DNA from: Methylobacterium sp. CB376 | GTDB lineage: Bacteria > Pseudomonadota > Alphaproteobacteria > Rhizobiales > Beijerinckiaceae | Direction: 5' to 3' | DNA: 64,000 nt | Assembly (NCBI RefSeq): GCF_029714205.1 | Contig: NZ_CP121648.1 | Location: 5,715,001 to 5,779,000, forward strand | Notes under the pieces: model-generated | The model's input: only the letters and a program-made list of their open reading frames with translations | Database searches by the model: none | Told to the model about the DNA's origin: nothing | Shown here: in pieces, positions 60,420 through 64,000 of the stretch | How positions within the stretch are numbered: the stretch's first letter is position 1 | Layout: each line of letters opens with the position of its first letter | Program-made: the position numbers and the translations under genes

Positions 60420-61145
60420 GTGCGCCTGCTGCTCATCAACGCGAACACCACCGAGGCGGTGACCGACCTCGTGGCGGGGGTCGTGCGCCGCCTCGCCCCA
60501 GAGGTCGAGATCGTCGCCGCGACGGGCCGCTTCGGCGGGCGCTACGTGGCGACGCGGGCCACCGCGGCGATCGCGGCTCACGCCGCCCTCGACGCCCTGG
60601 CCGAGCATGGCGGCGGCTGCGACGCGGTCTACCTCGCCTGCTTCGGGGATCCCGGGCTCCTCGCCCTCAAGGAGGTCTCGCCCGCGCCGGTCATCGGCAT
60701 GGCGGAGGGAGCGCTCCACCTCGCCTGCACCCGGGGGCGGCGCGTCGGCATCGTCACCGGCGGCGCGGCCTGGCGGCCGATGCTGCAGGAATTCGCGGCC
60801 TCCCTCGGCCTGTCCGAGCGGATCGCCGGCATCCGCACCGTCGCGCCGACCGGGGGCGAGATCGCCCGCGATCCGGACGCGGCCCTCGCCGGCCTCGCCG
60901 CCGCCTGCCGGGCCTGCGCGGCGGAGGACGGGGCCGACGTGGTGGTGCTCGGGGGGGCCGCGCTCGCGGGCCTCGCCGCCCGCCTCCAGCCCGACGTGCC
61001 GGTGCCGCTGATCTGCTCGACCGAGGCCGGCGCCCGCATGGCGCTCGCCGCCGCCGCGCTGCGGACCGGCCGCACCCTCCCGGCCGCGAGCGAGAGCGTC
61101 GGCCTGAGCGCCGCCCTGGCCGACCTCCTGGCGCGGCCCCGCTGA
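60420..61145 (+). CDS. Asp/Glu/hydantoin racemase family protein
   Basis: 241 residues from a GTG at 60420, 13 bases after fpr. MRLLLINANTTEAVTDLVAG is the typical start (INxNTxxxxT); the two catalytic cysteines are in AVYLACFGDPGLLAL and, in the second half, PLICSTEAGARMA is near but the usual GCAG-type motif reads VVLGGAALAGLA, so the second cysteine is replaced. It may thus be a decarboxylase-like or non-racemising member (arylmalonate decarboxylase-like enzymes also have one Cys). Substrate unknown. Confidence 0.75.
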   Translation: MRLLLINANTTEAVTDLVAGVVRRLAPEVEIVAATGRFGGRYVATRATAAIAAHAALDALAEHGGGCDAVYLACFGDPGLLALKEVSPAPVIGMAEGALHLACTRGRRVGIVTGGAAWRPMLQEFAASLGLSERIAGIRTVAPTGGEIARDPDAALAGLAAACRACAAEDGADVVVLGGAALAGLAARLQPDVPVPLICSTEAGARMALAAAALRTGRTLPAASESVGLSAALADLLARPR

Positions 61146-61198
61146 GGGGCCGCGCACCCGGCCCCCGAGGGGCCGGGCCGAAGGGCGGCGGCCGGGCG

Positions 61199-61627
61199 CT
61201 ACTGCACGATCCTGGGCGCGCCCTCGGCGGGGGCCGCCGGGGCGCCGTCCCCGGGCGCCTGCGCGGCCGCCGGCAGCAGGATCCCCTTGGCGACGTTGCC
61301 CTCCGGCCCGAACTCGGTGGCGACGATCCGGCAGGCCTCCTCCCGGTTCGCCATCATCTGGTTGGACATCAGGGTGAACATCGCCTGGACCTTCGCCCCG
61401 AAGGGGCCGCGCGGCGGGCGCACGTCCTCGACCGTGACGTTGTAGCGGCCGAGCAGGGTCTCGAAAGGCTCGACCCCGATCCGGTAGCCGCAGACATTGG
61501 CCGCCGCGAAGACGTAGGCCGCGGTCTCGAGCGCCCGCGGCGGCGGCGCGTTGCGGATCGGCTGGGCGGCGGCGGCACTGCACAGGGCGAGCACGGCGGC
61601 GAGCGCCGGCGCGGGGCGGATGGGCAT
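61199..61627 (-). CDS. secreted protein of unknown function
   Basis: 142 residues from ATG 61627 (GGAGGAA upstream). Signal peptide RPAPALAAVLALCSAAAAQP, then a domain with VFAAANVCGYRIGVEPFETL, LMSNQMMANREEACRIVATE containing two cysteines likely paired in the periplasm. A Pro/Ala tail ends in PRIVQ. No family recognised. Confidence 0.6.
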   Translation of the reverse strand: MPIRPAPALAAVLALCSAAAAQPIRNAPPPRALETAAYVFAAANVCGYRIGVEPFETLLGRYNVTVEDVRPPRGPFGAKVQAMFTLMSNQMMANREEACRIVATEFGPEGNVAKGILLPAAAQAPGDGAPAAPAEGAPRIVQ

Positions 61628-61744
61628 CGGGTTCCTCCGGTTCGGCCGGGCGGACTCGCGGGTCCGCTTCTCGGCCCGCAGCAGATAGCGCGGGCCGTCC
61701 CACCCCGAGAAGGGCGTGCGGCATCACGCCCCCGGAACCGGGCC

Positions 61745-63196
61745 CTACTCGACGATCAGCTTGTAGGACTGCCCGGACCGCAGGGCCGCGCCCCGCTCCA
61801 GGCCGTTGATGACCAGGAAATAGTCGAGGGGGCGGTCGCCCGTCGCCATGCGCCGCGCCAGGGCCTCGGCGGTGTCGCCGGCCGCGGCGGCCACGACCTG
61901 GATCCGCGCCGGCCGCAGGCGCCGCGCCTCCTCGGGACCCACCGCCGCGACGCTCGCGAGCCAGCGCTCGAACCCGTCGCGCGGGTCGGTCGCGCCCTTG
62001 GCGGCCATGATCATCCGGAAGGTGTTGGTCCCGACCCGGATCGCGGCGAGGCGGAAGAACCAGTCCTTGCCCTTCGAGGCCGCCGTCACGGCCGGGAAGC
62101 CGTTGATCATGCGGTTCTCGACGCTGCCGGCCTCGATCGCGTCGGTCCAGGTCGCCCGCAGCACCTCCTCCAGCACCTGGCTCGCATGGGTCTCGACGGC
62201 GTCGAAGAGCAGGCGGCGATGGCCCTCCGGAGTGGTGCCGAGCACGGCCCGGGCGGTGTTCTCCAGGGCGAAGCCGTCCGGCGCCTCGAAGGTGACGCCG
62301 AGGCGCGGATGCACGAAGCGGCGCCCGCGCACCAGCCCGTCCCCCGGATTGTCGCCGTACGCGATGCCGTCGATCGAGGCGAGGTAGAGGTTGCGCTCCT
62401 CCGCCCCGAGCCCGGGGGCGCCGATGCGCCGGGCGGCCTGCGTCACCTGGGTGATGCGCTCGGGGGTGCTCGGATGGGTGGCGAGGAGGTCGGGCTCGGT
62501 CGGGATGCCGCTGCCGGCCCGCAGCGCCGTGGCCCGGTTGAGGCTGGTGAGGAAGCGCGCCGCCCCGAACGGGTCGTAGCCGGCCCGCGACAGCGTGCGC
62601 ACGCCGGTCTGGTCCGCCTCGAATTCCTGGGCGCGCGAGAACTTGGCGAGCACGAAGCGGGACTGGTCCTGCAGGAGGGCGCCGGTGGCCGGGTCCTTGA
62701 GCACGTCGGCCACGACCTTGCTCACCAGTTCCGAGCGCAGGGCCATCTCGGTGCGGGCATTGGCGTGCCGGAGGGTGACATGGGCGATTTCGTGCGCCAG
62801 CACGGCGGCGAGTTCGGAGGAATCGTTGGCGAGGGCGAGCAGCCCGCGCGTCACGTAGAGCCGGCCGTTCGGGAGCGCGAAGGCGTTGATGGCGGGGGAA
62901 TCGAGCAGCGTGACCGCGTAGGTCTCGTCCGGGCGCTCGGTCGCCTTGACGAGCCGGTCGGTGACCTCGCTGACCAGCCGCAGGGCGGCGGGCGCCCGGT
63001 ACTCGCCGCCGAAGGAGGCGACGAGCTTGGCGTGGTCCGCATCCGTCCCGCCGCGCTCGCGCCCGCCGGTGGCGCGCGGCGCCTCGGGCGGCACCGTCAC
63101 GGAGACGGGGGTGAGGGTTCCGGTCTGGTCGCCCGCGCAGGAGGCCGCCGCGAGGACGAGCGCCGCGACGCCGCCTCGCGCCGCGACGCGCGCCAT
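61745..63196 (-). CDS. M48 family metalloprotease, predicted lipoprotein
   Basis: About 483 residues from ATG 63196, chosen because it gives a lipoprotein signal ARGGVAALVLAAASC-AG; ATG 63319, five bases after the preceding stop, would add a 41-residue (RAAGAL)n stretch encoded by 18-bp repeats. Zinc motif HEIAH in LAAVLAHEIAHVTLRHAN, third ligand in FEADQTGVRTLSRAGYDP; HPSTPERI follows. The C-terminal ~60 residues (VVAAAAGDTAEALARRMATG, LINGLERGAALRSGQSYKLI-like) resemble LysM. An outer-membrane/periplasmic protease, BepA-like, for quality control of envelope proteins. Confidence 0.88.
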   Translation of the reverse strand: MARVAARGGVAALVLAAASCAGDQTGTLTPVSVTVPPEAPRATGGRERGGTDADHAKLVASFGGEYRAPAALRLVSEVTDRLVKATERPDETYAVTLLDSPAINAFALPNGRLYVTRGLLALANDSSELAAVLAHEIAHVTLRHANARTEMALRSELVSKVVADVLKDPATGALLQDQSRFVLAKFSRAQEFEADQTGVRTLSRAGYDPFGAARFLTSLNRATALRAGSGIPTEPDLLATHPSTPERITQVTQAARRIGAPGLGAEERNLYLASIDGIAYGDNPGDGLVRGRRFVHPRLGVTFEAPDGFALENTARAVLGTTPEGHRRLLFDAVETHASQVLEEVLRATWTDAIEAGSVENRMINGFPAVTAASKGKDWFFRLAAIRVGTNTFRMIMAAKGATDPRDGFERWLASVAAVGPEEARRLRPARIQVVAAAAGDTAEALARRMATGDRPLDYFLVINGLERGAALRSGQSYKLIVE

Positions 63197-63200
63197 CGTG

Positions 63201-63290
63201 GCGCCGAGCGCTCCCGCGGCGCCGAGCGCCCCCGCGGCGCGGAGCGCCCCCGCGGCGCGGAGCGCCCCCGCGGCGCGGAGCGCCGCCTCG
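63201..63290. repeat. five 18-bp tandem units at the 5' end of the M48 gene
   Basis: GCGCGGAGCGCCCCCGCG and near copies (first two with GCGCCGAGC) repeat five times with an 18-base period from 63201 to 63290. On the minus strand they would encode (A)GALRAA repeats in frame with the protease, so the number of copies can change without breaking the frame. Confidence 0.8.
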
Positions 63291-63324
63291 ATCGTGTTGC
63301 GCCTGATGAGCCCGTCCATTGCGA

Positions 63325-63999
63325 TCAACGGCGCTGCGCCCGCTCCTCGTCCAGCATCTCGATCATCTCCGCCGCGCCGATGTCGAGGGTCGGGCCGCGC
63401 CAGAGCTCGACGACGCCGCGAGCCCGCGCGCGCCGCCCCCGAAGCGCGGCCGCCGTCAAACCACGTTCGAGCAGGGTCCGCCAAGTGCGTTTCGTCACCG
63501 TGACCGTCAGACCTTCCTCTCCGAAAGGGGCGAAGTTGAGATAGGTGCGGGAGCGCCGCTCGCCCACGCTGCGCACCCGGCCCTCCGCAACCACGAACTG
63601 CCCGACCCGGGCCGCCAGGACGGCGGCGTCCTCCGCCCGCAGCGGGAGGTCGCCGGCCCAGAGGCCGCGCCGGGCCTGCCGGGCCGCCGCCTCGACGGTG
63701 AGCAGTCCCGGCCGGCAGAGCCTATCCGATTCGCCGGCATCGACCAGCGCGAGCCCCGCGGCCAGGAGTCCGCCCGCGAGGTCGACGGGGTCCCCGCCCG
63801 GCTCCTCCGCCACCGCGTCGAGCGCGACCCGCTCCCAGCGGTCCGGCGCCGGGTCCTCCCGGGTCGCGAGGCGCTGCCCCTTGCGGGCATCGAGCCAGGC
63901 CCGGGCGGCCGCCGCGAGGCTCGGATCCGCCGGGAGCCGCACCCCGTCGAGCCGCGCCGTCCGCCCCGAGGCGAGGCGCAGCTCGCCGCTCGGCGCCAC
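63325..63999 (-). CDS. thermonuclease-like (SNase-type) protein, 5' end at the window edge
   Basis: At least 224 residues; a GTG at 63999 may be the start or the gene may begin outside the window. First part (ELRLASGRTARLDGVRLPAD, AAARAWLDARKGQRLATRED, LLTVEAAARQARRGLWAGDL) has the SNase-fold order RLxGI...A...L...AxxAxxGLW, though the catalytic Arg/Asp pattern of staphylococcal nuclease is weak. The second part (VVAEGRVRSVGERRSRTYLN, FAPFGEEGLTVTVTKRTWRT, LDIGAAEMIEML) is a nucleic-acid-binding OB-like region. It ends just before the M48 gene on the same strand. Confidence 0.7.
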   Translation of the reverse strand: MAPSGELRLASGRTARLDGVRLPADPSLAAAARAWLDARKGQRLATREDPAPDRWERVALDAVAEEPGGDPVDLAGGLLAAGLALVDAGESDRLCRPGLLTVEAAARQARRGLWAGDLPLRAEDAAVLAARVGQFVVAEGRVRSVGERRSRTYLNFAPFGEEGLTVTVTKRTWRTLLERGLTAAALRGRRARARGVVELWRGPTLDIGAAEMIEMLDEERAQRR

Positions 64000-64000
64000 G

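Overview
The window is about 64 kb of very GC-rich chromosome that reads as alphaproteobacterial, most likely Rhizobiales and probably a Methylobacterium-like (Methylobacteriaceae) organism. Sequence markers for this are a CpdR receiver protein, a NepR-type anti-sigma domain joined to an EcfG-type sigma factor, a tRNA-His that has G1:U72 and A73 and no encoded G-1, DUF1236 and DUF1178 proteins, a polyhydroxyalkanoate regulator/synthesis group (PhaR, PhaA, PhaB, phasins), and an OxlT-type oxalate/formate carrier. Placement at genus level is inference from memory of gene content, not from a search.

Layout. 0-5.8 kb: tail of a DUF1178 - nitrilase-like hydrolase - glutaredoxin group, cpdR, a glycosyltransferase, an N-formylglutamate amidohydrolase-like protein and a CitE/Mcl-type CoA ester lyase. 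6-9.3 kb: a disturbed Flp/tad pilus patch in which an intact tadG-like/tadE-like pair lies between two truncated tad fragments. 9.3-15.8 kb: one minus-strand operon (CaiB-type CoA transferase, acyl-CoA dehydrogenase, MaoC-like hydratase, TRAP transporter P, Q, M) that looks like uptake and CoA-dependent breakdown of a dicarboxylate. 16-24 kb: an EF-G paralogue, phasin and phasin-like genes, many small hypotheticals, a decayed MFS gene and tRNA-His. 24-31.6 kb: ClC-type channel, tartrate/malate-type dehydrogenase, RNase H with a C-terminal extension, and a urate set (permease, uricase, frameshifted UraD/HIU hydrolase fusion). 31.8-36.6 kb: glyoxalase, a TAT-exported GMC dehydrogenase pair, phenolic acid decarboxylase, LysR regulator and a ribbon-helix-helix protein. 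36.8-45.6 kb: hisC-tyrC, a patatin lipoprotein, AceE-type pyruvate dehydrogenase E1 with a frameshifted E2, and rlmJ. 45.6-52.6 kb: dispersed repeats, a minimal flagellar-rod-like protein, oxlT, a class II amidotransferase, an HD hydrolase, the NepR-EcfG fusion with a candidate EcfG promoter downstream, and tam. 52.7-64 kb: lptA-lptC-rnd, a ComEA-like protein, rpmF, phaR, phaA-phaB, fpr, a racemase-like protein, an M48 metalloprotease and a nuclease-like protein cut by the window end.

How the genes connect: the CoA ester lyase and the TRAP/CoA operon could together take a C4-C5 dicarboxylate to central CoA esters; phaA/phaB draw acetyl-CoA into PHA granules coated by the phasins and sensed by PhaR; urate permease and uricase give a short purine-catabolic route. 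The most striking items are the single-ORF NepR-EcfG fusion, a dispersed repeat family that sits directly on stop codons, two genes broken by single-base losses in 4-base G/C runs (uraD-HIUase and the E2 gene), and the tad fragments at the edge of the dicarboxylate operon. No CRISPR array, rRNA, intact insertion sequence, prophage or defence island was seen.
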